DNA of 64,000 bases from Gerris lacustris (taxonomy: Eukaryota > Arthropoda > Insecta > Hemiptera > Gerridae): the NCBI GenBank assembly GCA_951217055.1, contig OX578277.1, positions 69,202,455-69,266,454 of the forward strand, read 5' to 3'. The notes beneath the pieces were generated by a model. That model ran no database searches, was not told the origin of the DNA, and worked only from the letters and a program-made list of their open reading frames with translations. The position numbers and the translations under genes were made by a program. Below, in pieces: positions 1-13,026 of the stretch; within the stretch, counting starts at the first letter, position 1, and each line of letters opens with the position of its first letter.

Positions 1-1093
1 TTAGAAAACCTATTTTAACACCATTCATTTCATTTCATAAAGATATACAATGAAATATTAATAATTATAAGTTTTAACAAAATTGTTAATTTTAAATTTA
101 AGAACATTAGTGATGTTGACTTCGAAACAACCTTCATATGCACTTCTTAAATATTATTTAATGCCTTTCTGATATGCAAAGTTTATATTTATCCTAAAAT
201 CTTTTAGGGCTTCACGGAATCTTAGCTTTAGAGCTGTGCAAGCGGATGTACCAGATTTCTTTCTGAATTGAGTATCGATTTCATGGACCTTTTCTTAGAA
301 GGCAAGATGTAAGAATCTTAAGTTTTTAAGGGTACTCATGGGAGCCCTTAAAACGCTCTGTGACAGATTTCACCTACATGACTTGATTAGTGCATTGGAA
401 CTTTTAAAAATTAAAGAATTATTTCTCTTAGAAATTTATTTAAATTTTTATAAATTGTTATCTTTTAAAATAACGGTTATAATTATATGTTCTAGAAAAA
501 GATCTTAGACTCGATAAAATGGTTCTTCTCAATTGAAAGAATCTTTCTTTTTGTCTTTCTTATTATTCGGCTAAGCTTTAACTAGTCAAATAAACAATAC
601 TTATGTTTTCAAAGGTGGTGGTGCCTTGGCACCTTGTTATGCTATAATAGATATTTCGTGTTGGGACAATCATCGACTTGTATTAGCTGGAATCAGGGTA
701 CTGACTTCTTTAAAGCATCTCACGCTCAGAGGTCTATGACCTTTAAAAACTCTTGTTGCCTATACTGATTATTACATTTGTTTGGTGTTATTCGACTAGA
801 TATTAAATTAAATATATTATTATATAAGCTGCAGTAAGATTAGATTATATTCCACAATAATTTGGCGTAGGATAACTTCTAGAACTAATATGTATTTACG
901 TTTGCAAGTTCTGCTTCGGGAGATATGTTTGCAATTTGCGTCTCATTTACTTATTAATTTATGTTTATAAAATCGAGAAGAATAGAGGAAATTCAGTGCC
1001 GTAAACCTGTTCAACACATATTTGGTGATTTTCTTTCGCTGCTTTCTTACCTTTATAATAATGCATTTTAATCTATTAAATTTGGGTCATATT
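1..1093. other. No gene seen
   Basis: AT-rich unique-looking DNA. No reading frame, splice-bounded exon or repeat could be supported. A somewhat GC-richer patch at 610-750 has no clear coding frame. Confidence 0.5.
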
Positions 1094-1094
1094 T

Positions 1095-1378
1095 AGAAGA
1101 CCGACACCACAATTATATTTACACTTCTACATACAGGAGTTATTATATTCTATATATCAGTTAATTCGACTAAGAAATATTTATCTCTTTTAAACTCAGA
1201 AGAGATGTTCCTTAGTCCAGACAATTTTGGGACAAAAGAACTTCACTATTATGTAAATAGGAGTGTTATAAATATCCCTTTGTGTTTGTTAATTAGACTA
1301 AGGGATATTACCAGTTCTATGTACAGGAGAGATTATATTCCCTCTCACCTTTTTAGGATAGTGGCGTCGGTCTTCTTA
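1095..1378. mobile_element. MITE-like element with short inverted ends
   Basis: The left end AGAAGACCGACACCAC (1095-1110) matches the inverted right end GTGGCGTCGGTCTTCT (1361-1376) with one mismatch. The interior is non-coding and contains blocks of the form 'reading ATAGGAGT, then AAGGGATATT', which recur in the degenerate tandem region near 19 kb. No clean target duplication is seen. A non-autonomous DNA transposon is the likely origin. Confidence 0.4.
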
Positions 1379-2779
1379 ACAAGACCAAATTTTTTCAGAT
1401 TATATTCTTGAAAAATCCATCGCTTGATTATTCTTAAGTTACATTTTTGACAAGAGAAAACAACGATTGATCATTAGTTCAATATAGGTTGAATGGACCG
1501 TTACTAAGTAACTTATGAGTTCAATATAATTCTAATCTTAGTATTCTTAGTTCCTTATAAATTCTTGTCGGATCAGTGGACTAACTAGAATTAAGATTAC
1601 TGTGTCTTAGAAAAGCTATTATTACAAATGATTCAACCGTAAATAAATTATGTTTTTTAATTAACTATAATGCACATTTATGTTTTAGCAAAAGCAATTA
1701 CTATTCGTTGATTTTAACTGTTATTGTTATCACTCAAGCGTAGCCTGTTCAGGAAAAGTTAAAGCGAGCAAGAGTTATTTACAAGTGCATTATTATTCTT
1801 TAACTGGTATCCTTTCTCTTTATAGAAAAACGATTTAATACTGCAGTCATTAGTCTTTTTTCCTGTCTAGATATTAAGCGCAATGGCTTCTCGATTATCT
1901 TGTTTGATTGATGAGAAATTGTTGAAAAACTTGTCGAACTCGGATCAATTTTATAAAAGAAGAAAAAAAAGATTATTCTCCACTGGAGGGTTTGGACAAA
2001 TATTTATATCTTTATAAATGAAATAATTGTGATAGATTTAAAAAGGAAGTTTTAGGGTCTTCAATTAGAAACAAACCTTTTTATTCTGTTGTAAAAAGAA
2101 TATTTATAAATGTCTATCAGTGGTAGAGAGCAATTACTTACTTATATTAAACGTAACATTAAAGGTTAATGTTAAATTGGTTGGATGATTAAAATTATTT
2201 AGGCCTCATTGATATGTAAATTTATAAATAACTATTGAATATGTACTATTATAAATTTTATCAATAAATGTAGAAAATCAGGTATTTGGTATTACTGTTT
2301 ACTAATCATACTTTATAAATTCGGTGACACTTTGTTTTATTATGTTAGTACTACTGACTTTTAATTTAAAAAAAAATCAGCTGTTTTCACTTTTCGTGTA
2401 GCGTCACCCATTTTTGGTTTGTTCCGTAGTTATTTTCTCTCAATTATCATTTATTTTACTTTATTCCAGTGATTTGTGTTCGTAGTGTTAATATGCCGTG
2501 TTTAATTGTCGTGAGAAAGTAATTTATTTATTTTTAGTTCTTAATATTCGTGAATATGTATTATGGTTACACTTATATTTTCATACGGGTAAAATTATTT
2601 CAGTGCGTTTGTATATAATATAATCTCATCGGTAGAGTTGAATAATTTCTAGTTTATTCAATAATAATAGTTTTTCTGGGCTATTATGATAGTCATATGA
2701 CTATTATCCTGGATTTATCTGAAGAACGAAGCCATTAATGACTGGTGGGTGAAGTAATATAAATGTTTTACTTTTTCTT
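1379..2779. other. No gene seen
   Basis: AT-rich intronic or intergenic sequence. All frames are short and stop-rich, and no repeat structure was recognised. Confidence 0.5.
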
Positions 2780-3294
2780 AAGGCCGATTTACACATGTTA
2801 AGTTGTTAGGTGGTTTTAAAAAATTTTAACTAAATTTTAAGTGACTTAGTTGTTAGTAAGCGTTTACACGTATTTTCACTTTATATTTAGTTAAGCTGTT
2901 TAGTTGAATAATAATAGACGCCAAGCAACGTGTTCAAGTCATAAATACTGTCTTAAAAATGATTTTAAATGAGATTTTGGACGAAATAAAGTATGTATTT
3001 GTAAATAATATATAATTTTTGTCGAATAAAACTTTTTTAAGTAGTATATAAACAAAGATCTGTAAATCTATAAGCGAGGTTCCGCCAAACTTGTGCATTT
3101 GACTAAATTGCGCATGTCCAGTGATTAGCCACGCCCACCTACTAAACAGAAAAATAGAAAAAATTCTATTCTACTTGTTTAGTTGCACGCTAAATTTTAA
3201 CTTGCAACTTATTACTAAATTCACTGTTTACATGCATTAAGTCACTTAAAATTTAGTTAATCACTTAACAACTTAATACGTGTAAATCGGCCTT
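2780..3294. mobile_element. MITE with about 100-bp inverted ends
   Basis: Both ends begin AAGGCCGATTTACAC when read inwards. They share further blocks including TTAAGTTGTTA and CTAAATTTTAAGTGACTTA, giving imperfect terminal inverted repeats of about 80-110 bp around a 300-bp non-coding core. The total length is 515 bp. No target duplication is clear. It fits a non-autonomous DNA transposon; the superfamily is unassigned. Confidence 0.65.
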
Positions 3295-5029
3295 CTGAGG
3301 AATAAAATAAATCAAGATTAATCGTATAAATATTTTTAAAAGAAGGTTTCTCTTGAACAGGTTATATTAGAAGGTTCGGTCAATTGTTTCTAGTCATTTA
3401 CATTGTTCTCCTTTGTTCGATTTTTAATCTAGTTTGTTTTAAAGCTTTATTTTTAACTTCTGGATATGATAATACATTAACTTAGTCGATATTTCCCATG
3501 CTTATTGTTTCTTCCACTGGGCCGATTTACGTCGGGTTAGCTTTAAAAGTTCTTTTAGTTTTCTGCCTAGCTAGAACCTGACTTAGGCGTCCGTCCCCTT
3601 AAGAGAAGGTTACTCAATATTGGTTAAACACTAAACATGTATAGAGCCTATATGTTCGTGTCATATATATCTGGTTTAACGGTTATTTGTCAAATAAACT
3701 TTTAACCAGACATCATATTCTTACCATTATAAATCAAATATTAACAAGCCAAACAGAAATCGATCTGGCTGTTTTACTTACGTTATTTGAACTTTTTTAC
3801 TATGCGAACTCTAGGTTGTTTCTTAATTATTTGCTTAAAATAGACATATTTATATATTTGGTTGTTGCCCCTTTAGTTTTCAGTGTTGTTTTATTTTTTG
3901 TGTATTCAGGGGTCTTATCTTATCTATCTTATTTTCACACCCCATGGATGACTATCCTTTGTCGAAGAATTAAAATTTAAATAAAACAAGGATATTTGAC
4001 TTCTTTTTCCTAAATTACCTTCAGATAAGGAAAAAAAAATTATACATTTGTTGGTAATGTATTTATTAAATTTCAGTATTTAAAATAAAGAAACATACAT
4101 GATTAAGGCTTGTTAAATAATTTCAATATTTCTTCATGCCTCAATACTTGTTCTGTGTGTACTGTACTGTCGTTTTTTTTTTGTTTTTTTTTTTGTTTTT
4201 TTTTCAAAATGGAGCAGTTTGTTTGTTACCACAGGTACGTTGTTGTGAAATTATTAAACCTTTTGTCTGTGTGGGCGTTTTCAATCAGAGGCGATTTACC
4301 CACAGTCTCATCCTAATCTGGAATAACGCTTGAGAATTTCCTCCATTATTTATTTATGTAGCTCTTGATGAACATAGGCTTATTATTGTTGAGATGTTAG
4401 TCTGTTATTTCAAGAGACTTGTAAAGTAAAATCATCCTTGCGTTCTACTAGGAATAAAAAATTCTTCTATTATAGTTTGAGAATGACCGAAAGAGAAGTC
4501 GAAATATCGAAAAACTATAAAATATTGTCATAATAATTTATATATAATGCGTCTTTACCTTATTGTAAATGTTTAAAAAGACAAATATAATATGTTCGTC
4601 ATGGTTGACTTCAGAACTAACTTCTCAAGTAGCTTAATATTATTTTTTTAAATTAATATTTTTGAGATTAGCATTTCAATATTGTAGTATTTTTTATTGT
4701 GATATTAAGTTGTGTTTAATTATTAATTACTTGATTTTGCTTGTATAATAGTCCTGTAATTTTTTTAAAAAAATTATTAACGTGAGATTACTTACTCGGG
4801 TTATAATAAATTTTTCTTGGAAAAGAACTTTTTGTAATATTTATAAAATAAGAAATTATTAATTTCGATTTATGTATTCCATTATGAGTAGGAGTCATAA
4901 CCGTTATTTATTAAATATTTGGTTTGATGTGATTTTTTTTTTTTTTTTTTTTAACAGTTTACTTAAAATTGACCTTTTTCATTTACATAGTTTAAGGTTA
5001 ATCTAAATTAAATAAAAATACTTTGTAGA
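3295..5029. other. No gene seen; T-rich tracts
   Basis: Contains interrupted poly-T at 4171-4203 and a run of 20 T at 4933-4952. A frame at 3687-3980 on the plus strand has 97 codons but is Leu/Phe-rich, as expected of AT-rich non-coding DNA, and has no recognisable motif. A weak AG|GT pair (CCACAG|GTACGT) lies near 4234. Confidence 0.45.
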
Positions 5030-5348
5030 TCAGGAGGTAGCGATAAAAAAAGTGTCTGACTAACATCAAAATAGAATTTTGTGTACAAGTTATAATCTTT
5101 TAGTCCCTTTAAAAATATGTGGTCGGCCAAGTTTGTCTGAAGGACGTAGATTGGCAGTATCCCACCCATTTTGGTGGACAATGTGATTTTCATAATCCTA
5201 GATACAAAATTAGTTTGTAGAAAAAAAATCAAGTTAATGCTAGTTTGTCACTTGATAGGTTAGTTATTCAAATATTACTCCAAATCAAAGTTGTCGCACC
5301 TTTAAGTGACAAACTAGTCAGACACATTTTTGTGTGCTGTCTCCTGGA
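5030..5348. mobile_element. MITE-like inverted-repeat element
   Basis: The left end (TCAGGAGGTAGC then GTGTCTGACTA) is mirrored at the right end (TAGTCAGACAC then GCTGTCTCCTGGA). A further perfect 14-bp inverted pair, CTAGTTTGTCACTT (5240-5253) and its complement (5304-5317), lies inside, so the right half can also fold on itself. It is non-coding. A small DNA transposon or foldback is likely. Confidence 0.5.
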
Positions 5349-6119
5349 CTATAAAAAACGGGCAAAAACTAATTTGATTCGCTTTTGTTATAGTTTTCAT
5401 AGTTGTCTTATTATATTATTTCTGAGCTAAGTATGTTCATTTGGACCATATGGTGTTGGTATCTACGCCTTGAGTTATGTGCTTGAATGTGGTTGTTCCT
5501 TCATCCTTGGCTACACTAGTTAACCCACGGATCATATTTTTTATTCTTACTACTCCGTTCTCTTTCCCCTTCTTTATTTTATCTTATTTATTCTATTTTT
5601 AGTCTATTTAAAACTCAATTCAGTCGAGGATTATTAAGGATTACTTTTTATTCTTCTTATCCTTATTTTAATTAGTGTTTTGAATTACTTTTTTATTTTA
5701 TACTTTTTTGAAAGGGAATCCCCAATTATTGTCTTTTGCTTTTCTTTAAATTTCATTTCCCAAAAAAAATCCCTTTGATCTTTTCTAATTTTTTAGCATA
5801 ATTTTTTTTCTTTGTATTTATTTTTGTTTGGGGTAAGTTTTCTATAAGAAAGCAAAAATTCAAAAGTAATTATTATTGAATTATTAATTCTTAACGTTTG
5901 GCTTGATATGTAATGGGCTGGGTCGAAACATGCTTTACGTAAGCATAATATTAATTCTTATGCTTGGGTAAGTGATATTGCCTGTTGAAAGCGCCCCTAA
6001 TTCAAGTATTATTAGGTCATTATGGCCGTCATAATGCGAGCTTGTTGCATTATTCAGAGCCCATTTAAATATTTTAACTTCACTGTATCAATGGTCCATT
6101 CTATATTTTCTCTCATTTC
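5349..6119. other. No gene seen
   Basis: AT-rich, with T-rich stretches at 5560-5860. No coding or repeat structure was recognised. Confidence 0.5.
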
Positions 6120-6400
6120 AGTTGAAGCGAGCCTAAAAAGTTTCCTACATGTGTCTTGTCTATGTGAGTGTCGGAAACTTGTGACGATAACTTAAGTAAA
6201 TTTAACAGATTTTGGTAAAATTTGGTAGACATGTTCATTTTACGAATGTCCAGGACTTGATTGTAGGATAACGTTATTCCGAGCGTTTGCGCTCAACGCT
6301 CTTGCAAACATTTTAAATTGGAATTTTTAGACGGGAAAAAATTCTAACTTCATCAATTTGATGAGACAAACATTTTTTTCAAATACAATATTTTAGTAAA
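6120..6400. repeat. Dispersed repeat family U, copy 1
   Basis: Shares ordered blocks with 12060-12360 in the same orientation: TTCCTACAT, GTGTCGGAAAC, TGTGA(C/T)(G/A)ATAAC, GCGTTTGCGC, TTGGAATTTT, GACGGGAAAAA, TTCTAACTTCAT and GATGAGACAAA. The copies are clearly diverged, which implies an old element. No ends or coding capacity are visible. Confidence 0.6.
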
Positions 6401-8964
6401 ACTAACAGCTACGCCGCTATGAATTGTTATAGATCGCTAAAACTATTTAAGTTTAAAAAAGAGAAAACAAAGTTTTCACTATTATCTTACGTTCTAATGA
6501 TTCAATTTTAATAAAACTTAATTTTAATCATCTAATGTACTATTGAAACATGCACGTAACATTTCAACCTGATGCAAGTAGAAGTTGGTGTGTAGTGAAG
6601 TGATATATTTTATAATAGTTTAAATGGAGATGGCCGGGGGTGAGGGTTACGGAATATTCCTGTTTCCTAACTTCACGGCTATTTACTACAATCATCCTCT
6701 TTAACTGTCAACTCATGATTAACAAGCTTCTTAATATTTAATATTTATTGTATTACGCTCGCTTGAATGAGAATGAGCCACGCGATGCCTTGATATTATT
6801 TAATGTGGCTTTGTGTAGACAACATTCATATTAATTTGGCTTTATGGCACTGATTGATCATGAAAAACTGTTTAGAACGTTTATTTCAACTATTTTTTTT
6901 GTCCGGTCTTACTGTCCGTCCAAAACAATCATATTGTTAATCATGGGTTCTAAAAATAACTTCATATAATCCAATTCCCATAATTCCTTTTAATACTTTC
7001 AGTCTGTTTTTATTTATTTATGTTTTATTCATTATTCATTATTTATTTTATATTTTGTTCACAGGTAATTGGATTTTTCATACTTGATATTTGATGTAAG
7101 ATGTGTGGATTTTTTTCATATTGAGGTTAGTTAAATTTTTTTTTTTCTTATTATTAAATTTCCGCTCTGTTTTATTTATTTTATGCGTCTCGATCCGTAT
7201 CATATGACAGAATCAACCCAGATAATTAATTTGATATTTTGGTCCAAGGAATGTTTTTGGCCTCTTAGACACATACTTAATACTTATCCAGTGATGGTGA
7301 ACCTATGACACGCGTGTTAAAGGTGACACGACACGCTAAGAAATTTTTGTTGATACGCAAAATGTTATTCTCAATTTTTCCCTGTATATTCTCAGCTTTT
7401 AATGATATTAAAACTAATAAGAGAAACTTACTGAAAGATAATAATTAGTAATGCTTGATTGAGCTTGACACGTACGAAATACCAACTTTCAATTAAAAAC
7501 TTAGGAGGTAAAATTCAGCAACACAAAGGTCGCTAATGTAAAAAATTATTTATTTTTGTATAATTTTTCACTAGAGCTACAAATATCACAAAAACTCTGG
7601 ATATTTCTAACCGAATTCAGATGAGTTATTTTTAGGAATTATGATACACCTAGCTCAAAAGGTTCGCCGCATCACCTGACTAATTCTTTCAGGCTATAAT
7701 TTTGAGTATGATTTTTTATTCGTAGTTGATGACTCGGTTCGATATTTCAGTCATCAAAAACTGTTTTAGTCTTAGTTGATAATACTTATATCAATTTGAA
7801 TTTTATTCCTTTTGTGAATATTTTTAAAAAAACAATATTAATACTGTGACCTTTCTTTACTTAAACGTATAATTACCCATCCTATTAGTAGTATTAATAT
7901 CGTATCATTAAGATAAACCGCTTAAGAAATTTAAAGTTTGATAAAAAAATATGTTGGCTAATAAAATATTTATTTTTTCAATTTCAATTGTATCAGAGCT
8001 TTTATTTTTTATAATGCTAATTTTTATCCTAATTATAATAATTTTAACTATGTCAATTTGCTTTGTTTAGATTGTCTGAACCATTCTTTTGTTTTATTTT
8101 TTGTGAAAATTGGCAATGTTGATCTTCTTTTTATTTTATCTCCTTCTCTGACTGTACATTGTTGTTTATTTTCAAGCAGTGATGACAGATAACAACCTTT
8201 ATTTCTAATTGCAATCTACAATCCTCAATAAACCCCCGTCTTACAATTTTCGTCGAATCCTCAGCCTTAAACCAATCACATTGACTGTCTGTTGCAGTAG
8301 TTTTCCCTTAGACTCTGTCGTTGGATCGATATTTCCGAATCTCTACTTTCCCCCAGTTTATATCCTAGGGATGCTTTGACTTAATTGACAGGGCAAACAA
8401 TAAAGGGATTTAAAGCAAGAAGAGGGAAAAGGACGAAACTCCCTTTCCCCTTCGTGAATAAATTATATTCTCCTACATTTATACCAGAATTATTTTCTAT
8501 CCTTTTCCATTGAACCTCCAGATATCCAATTACTGCTAGACTGCTTAAATCTATACACAAGAGGATAACTTATTATGCATTATATTTTGGCTGACAAATT
8601 ATTACCCTTTATTTATCTAGTTCATAATTTATCCATTCCTATTATTAATATTATTTATCCTACTTTCTATAAAATATCTTTTTATACCTACAGCTGTTTT
8701 AGATTTATGAATTCGTGATTGTAATAGGAAAATTACGAAAACGTTTTTTGTAACTTTTTCTTGAGAGAAAAAATAGTACACGGGCTCATACACACACACA
8801 TTATATATACCCAGCCGATTTAAGATGGCAGTCATTTACAAGTTTGATTTAGTTATAACTTTTGAACTCTTTAGTATGATGGCGTGAAACAAAAGCCGGT
8901 AAGAGAAACTGTAATTTATTATTTTTTTAAATTCAATTTTTTTTGTTGATTTGTTTAAAAAATA
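6401..8964. other. No gene seen
   Basis: AT-rich, with short frames only. A GC-richer patch at 8240-8450 shows no convincing frame. Apart from the splice-like pair near 7064 no feature was supported. Confidence 0.45.
7041..7070 (+). promoter_or_regulatory. Juxtaposed acceptor-donor, ratchet-point-like
   Basis: TATTTTGTTCACAG ends at 7064 and abuts GTAATT, behind some 40 bases rich in T. A weaker GAG|GTTAGT follows about 60 bases on. It has the same layout and strand as the sites at 36.19 and 57.46 kb, but the donor and tract are less perfect. Confidence 0.25.
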
Positions 8965-8985
8965 GGGGGGGGGGGGGGGGGGGGG
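8965..8985. repeat. Homopolymer run of 21 G
   Basis: Unbroken G on the plus strand. Further G or C runs occur at 12967-12980, 24304-24318, 28645-28661, 39837-39852 and 49601-49612, which is frequent for an AT-rich genome. Lengths may be uncertain because of assembly or sequencing error. Confidence 0.9.
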
Positions 8986-9818
8986 CACGAAAAACGCGAA
9001 ACATTCTAGGACCCATGGCGCAAATGTGATTTAGTCAAAACCGAATTCAAATATACATTAATAATTAGTTCATCATCCTCTTTCCCACATTTCCGTTAAA
9101 GGAAATGCTGTTATTTTGAAAAGATTTTTTTTGGGGCCTCCCTATATGTTTTCCGTGTTTTGGCTATCACACATAACGTAACTGCAAAGTTTCAAATGCT
9201 AGAACTGCGAAACGTTCCGAGATTGGTAGCGTTAACGATAGACAAATAGGAGTAATAGGATAATGATGTATATGTATAAGGGTCCTCGTTTCCTAAGAAC
9301 TCTAAAAATTGTAATCTGTTTAATTATTTTTATTTATGTAATATAGTAAAGACCAACCAACTATTTTCCGCTAAGCTTGAACATAATAAGGATTGACAAT
9401 TTAAAAAAAATGTTTGTTAGCCTTGTAATATTCACCTAAAAATATCAAGCTTTTTGGGTCCCCCAGCCTTGGATTAAGTGCTACTTTTTTCTCCCTTCAT
9501 CTTACTTCGTGTGTTGTACTAAATTTCCTGCCCGTAATGTTTTCTTCTCTACAAAAAAATACAAAAAAAAAAAACTTTAAACCGAGCAATAAAATACAAC
9601 GCTGCCTCTTTTTTACTTTTAGTTTTTTTTTCACCTCTCTCCTTACTTTCTTGCAACTAAAAGAGAGCTTAAGCATTTATAAGTAAGGGCCAACCTTGCT
9701 AGCCTGTAAAATGCATTACTTTTACTTTCTGGGTTATTAAATTAAAGTAAAGTTATAAAGTGGGATATTACTTTTTATTATTTCTGACTCAATTAGTAAT
9801 TGCTATTATAATTCTTTA
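8986..9818. other. No gene seen
   Basis: Non-coding AT-rich sequence with short poly-A and poly-T tracts near 9560-9630. Confidence 0.45.
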
Positions 9819-9841
9819 ATATATATATACACACACACACC

Positions 9842-9902
<61 letters not shown>

Positions 9903-9950
9903 ACAAATGGATGATTATTACCGGAGGTTGGAAAGTTATGATATGAATAT

Positions 9951-9982
<32 letters not shown>
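9819..9982. repeat. (TA)n and (AC)n microsatellite at a Helitron end
   Basis: Two TA arrays, with an AC segment in the first, are separated by about 50 bp. The second array runs straight into the CTAG terminus of the element at 9983. The element seems to have inserted into an existing TA array. Confidence 0.9.
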
Positions 9983-11262
9983 CTAGCTGAATACCCGTGC
10001 TTCGCTACGGGGTGTTTTATTTTCAATTTAATGGATTTATAAACTACCATCAAGAAACATTTAAATTATTTTACAAAGCGAGAATATCTAGATTCTATCC
10101 CTCCCCCTTATTTCTATACCCCCTCCCCTTTGATAAGATAATTTGCTAATATCCCAAATTAGTAATTCATTCCAACTAAATTTAAAAAAGGAAAAGCAGT
10201 GGTATTTTCCTTCTGTATCCCCCCCCCCTCCCCGTGTCATTTTACATCCCTTGGTTGAAATTGGAATTATCTTTTATTAATATACACGCTTACATCCAAA
10301 ATAAGAGCTCTTTCTCAAGTATTAACTTCCTAACTTTTGAAGATCGGTCTGGGCTCAATTCCCCTTCTTTTCTTACTCTGTCCTTATGTTCCCCTTAGGG
10401 ATAAAATTTTAGAAAATCTCTATTAGCAGTTATCAATATAATTTAGAAATTATTATACTACGTATACACTCGTAGATTTTATTTTAGAATTTTAAAGAAG
10501 TGGTCATGCTTAAGTTAGTAAAGGTTTAGGCACGGTAAGGCGTGATTTATTAATTATTGCCTTAATATCTAAAAATAAATCTAAATATTTTTTGACAGTG
10601 ATTGAAAAGTAATTTCTTTAACATTTCTTCCTACAGAAATTTCCACAAAACATGAAATATGGTCAGTAGTTTCTTCTGCAATTTTGGTTAAATACATTTT
10701 TTATGAAAAATTAAATAAGAATTTTGAAATCTATTTAGAAGCCCCGTTCTCAGCTCCATATAAAGCTACCAAATCGTTTTATATCCTTTATCACCCGCAG
10801 AATTAAGCTTAACATTGTACCCAAGAACCTCCAAAATCTATTCAGCCATTTGGACGTGATTGACGCACAGACAGACCGATATACAAGTTTCTAAACTTAA
10901 ATTCGTTGTCAGGACTACTCATTCAGTGGAAATACCCCATATTCTCTCTTCACAGCTCGGGCATCCATGTTCTCTAGTGGTGAGATAACCTTATGTAGAG
11001 CTAAAATGTAAAATCAATAAAATAGATAAATTGATGTACTAAAATATTATTTATGTATTAATATGTTTTATTCAATAAAGCTATTTCAAAAAAAAAATAA
11101 TAATAAAAAAAAAAAAAAAAAAATGAATAAATACAAAATTTTAGCCCAATCGGATAAATGTACAGACACAACAATTATTAGTTTTTTATACATAGATATA
11201 GCTATATTTTTCTATTTTACCCCCCTAAATGTACATAACAATAATTGTACAGCACTCTTGAA
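9983..11262 (-). mobile_element. Non-autonomous Helitron-like element, copy 1
   Basis: Read on the minus strand, the 3' terminus is a hairpin (CCCGT-AGCGAAGC-ACGGG) followed by TATTCAG and CTAG, then T. This is the Helitron pattern: a subterminal hairpin, CTRR, and insertion between A and T. The body is non-coding and nearly identical to 26223-27478, apart from a small indel near 10110 in a C-rich stretch. An A-rich tract lies near 11088-11122. Similarity to copy 2 stops at GCACTCTT (about 11256), so this copy is probably 5'-truncated. No Rep or helicase is present; it would depend on an autonomous partner. Confidence 0.6.
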
Positions 11263-11329
11263 TGAAAATAATTACTTGATGAAAACTTTTAAATGTTTAA
11301 AAAAATGATAGGATATTATGGTATTTAAA

Positions 11330-11352
11330 TATCACTATATATATATATATAT
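11330..11352. repeat. Short (TA)n
   Basis: A short AT array, followed within 40 bp by a stem-loop (CGATTTTGTTTCCG with its complement about 20 bp on), which belongs to the W-family copy to its right. Confidence 0.8.
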
Positions 11353-11384
11353 AAGATAAAAGAAAGTTTTGTTATATTTGTCGG

Positions 11385-11730
11385 ACCGATTTTGTTTCCG
11401 AGCTTACCGAACAGCTTAACGGAAACAAAATCGAAGCCCCAGATTACTTTGAACCGCCTGGGCTCTTCAACTTTTGCTTAATTGATACTTAAATTCAAGT
11501 AAAAAATCAAAACAATTTTGACAGATTAAAAAAAGCACAGAGGAAAATTAAACAATTTAGACAATAATGGCTTGTAGAAGCATAAAATCAAAAAGTACCT
11601 GATAGCATGCGAGGAAGCTATGTGCCACACCAATTGGCAGTCTATTTTATGTATACTCCAATACTAAATACGGTTTTTACTCACTAGGTGCTTAAACAAA
11701 TTTATATTGTCTAATGTGGTGACTATAAGC
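11385..11730. mobile_element. W-family repeat, copy 1
   Basis: Contains the family landmarks CCGAGCTTACCGAA, ATCAAAACAATTTTGAC, GCATAAAATCA, and GAGGAAGCTATGTGCCACAC followed by AATTGGCAGTCTATTTT. These recur in the same order at 34.1-34.3 kb and reversed at 33.5, 35.5 and 43.8 kb. It is non-coding. The family seems to be a terminal-inverted-repeat element (see the complete copy at 63370-63921). Confidence 0.55.
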
Positions 11731-12059
11731 ATTTATTTTTTTCTTTATATTTAAATTATCTCTTATTTTTGTATACAAAATTTCTTATTATGTTTAAAAA
11801 TTCAAGTCTATTTTTAATCTGACCCCAAAAAAAGCAAAGTGGAATTCCTGGTTATTGTTTGTTTCTATCGAAACCTCTCAGTGATTTATTACGTCTGAAT
11901 TTTATTGCATCGCTGCTAACGCCTACCTATAATCTTATTTTCTATTTTTTTTTTTTAATCTGTAAATTGGTTGGGCAGTTTTTACATTAAATAATAAATA
12001 TTTAGTTTTTTACAAAAGAAATGTTCAATTTTAAAAAGAACAATATTTGAACTCGTGAG

Positions 12060-12360
12060 TAAATTTATATTGTGAGCAAATTTAGCGAGTGTAGCGAGCT
12101 TCCTACATTCAACTTAATATGTAGCGTGTCTGTATATGTGTCGGAAACGTGTGATAATAACCAGAACAAAGTTGATCGGTTTTGGTGAAATGTGATACAA
12201 ACGCATTTTACCAATGCCATTGACAACGATATCCGCCCTAGCGTTTGCGCGCAACACTCGCGCGATCATTAAAAATTGGAATTTTAAGACGGGAAAAATT
12301 CTAACTTCATAATTATGTTCGATGAGACAAATATTTGATAATAATACAAGTTTATAGTTA
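12060..12360. repeat. Dispersed repeat family U, copy 2
   Basis: Diverged copy of 6120-6400 with the same block order. It includes a CG-rich motif, GCGTTTGCGCGCAAC, that is unusual for this genome. A minus-strand frame of 87 codons crosses it but resembles nothing known. Confidence 0.55.
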
Positions 12361-12463
12361 AACCAACAGTTAAACATTAAGCTAGGAATCAGTGGTTATG
12401 TTATCTATTATTAAAGCCAAACGATTAAATGCCTAAATTGTTTCGTTTTCAAAGCTTCTACAG

Positions 12464-12650
12464 GGTGTTACGCATAAGTACCTACGCAGAAAAACCTATG
12501 AATCTACATCAAATTACTGACCAAAAACGTCAAGCAACCTTAGGTCCTATCGACCTTCGTTTTTGAGATATATCGATATATCGATTTTTTCATTTAGGTC
12601 AAGTTTTTAGCCATAAACTACGTAATAAATAAAAATCTAAATAATATAGA
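12464..12650. repeat. Repeat X, left copy
   Basis: Begins ACAGGGTGTTACGCATAAG and runs through TATCGATATATCGATTTTT to AAATAAAAATCTAAAT. A same-orientation copy lies at 16673-16852. CAGGGTGTT starts are typical of ends of Tc1/mariner-like elements (family knowledge). The two copies bracket the nested transposon complex. Confidence 0.6.
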
Positions 12651-12840
12651 AAGATGCGGTTTGCAGCATCGTAAGGTGTAGGCATTAAATTTTCTTTAAA
12701 AAATCACTAATTTTAGTACTTAATACGTTTATTAGCTCAGTGATAATGCAAGTAAAACATTAAAATTGGAAATTATATTAAATGTTTATACAACTTTGAG
12801 CTTCCATAACTTCTATATTTTTTCTATAATTGCTGTTATG

Positions 12841-13018
12841 GGGGATTTTTTTAAATTTTGAGTAAGGTATCAAATGAAAGGTATTGAAGAGTAGATTACA
12901 AAAATGTATAATACTTGTGGGAAGCCTTTAACTTTCTACGCCATTTTGTCAAAAAACATCCAAATCTCCCCCCCCCCCCCTTACTAATTTCATGTTTACA
13001 ACACCAACGAAACCCTTT
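12841..13018. mobile_element. Z-family MITE, partial copy
   Basis: Matches the right-hand half of the element at 39463-39892 in the same orientation. Shared blocks are GTATCAAATGAA, TATTGAAGAGTAG, ACTTGTGG, CGCCATTTTGT, a C homopolymer, and AACTAATTTCATGTT (here ACTAATTTCATGTT), ending CCAACGAAACCC. The left half is missing, consistent with truncation between two arms of the DDE transposon. Confidence 0.6.
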
Positions 13019-13026
13019 TTACGTGC

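Noticed and set aside
3687..3980. 97-codon plus-strand frame with a hydrophobic middle
   Set aside because: Composition is what AT-rich DNA gives by chance; no promoter, splice site, motif or conservation cue.
12114..12377. 87-codon minus-strand frame
   Set aside because: It lies in a dispersed repeat (family U) whose other copy does not keep the frame.
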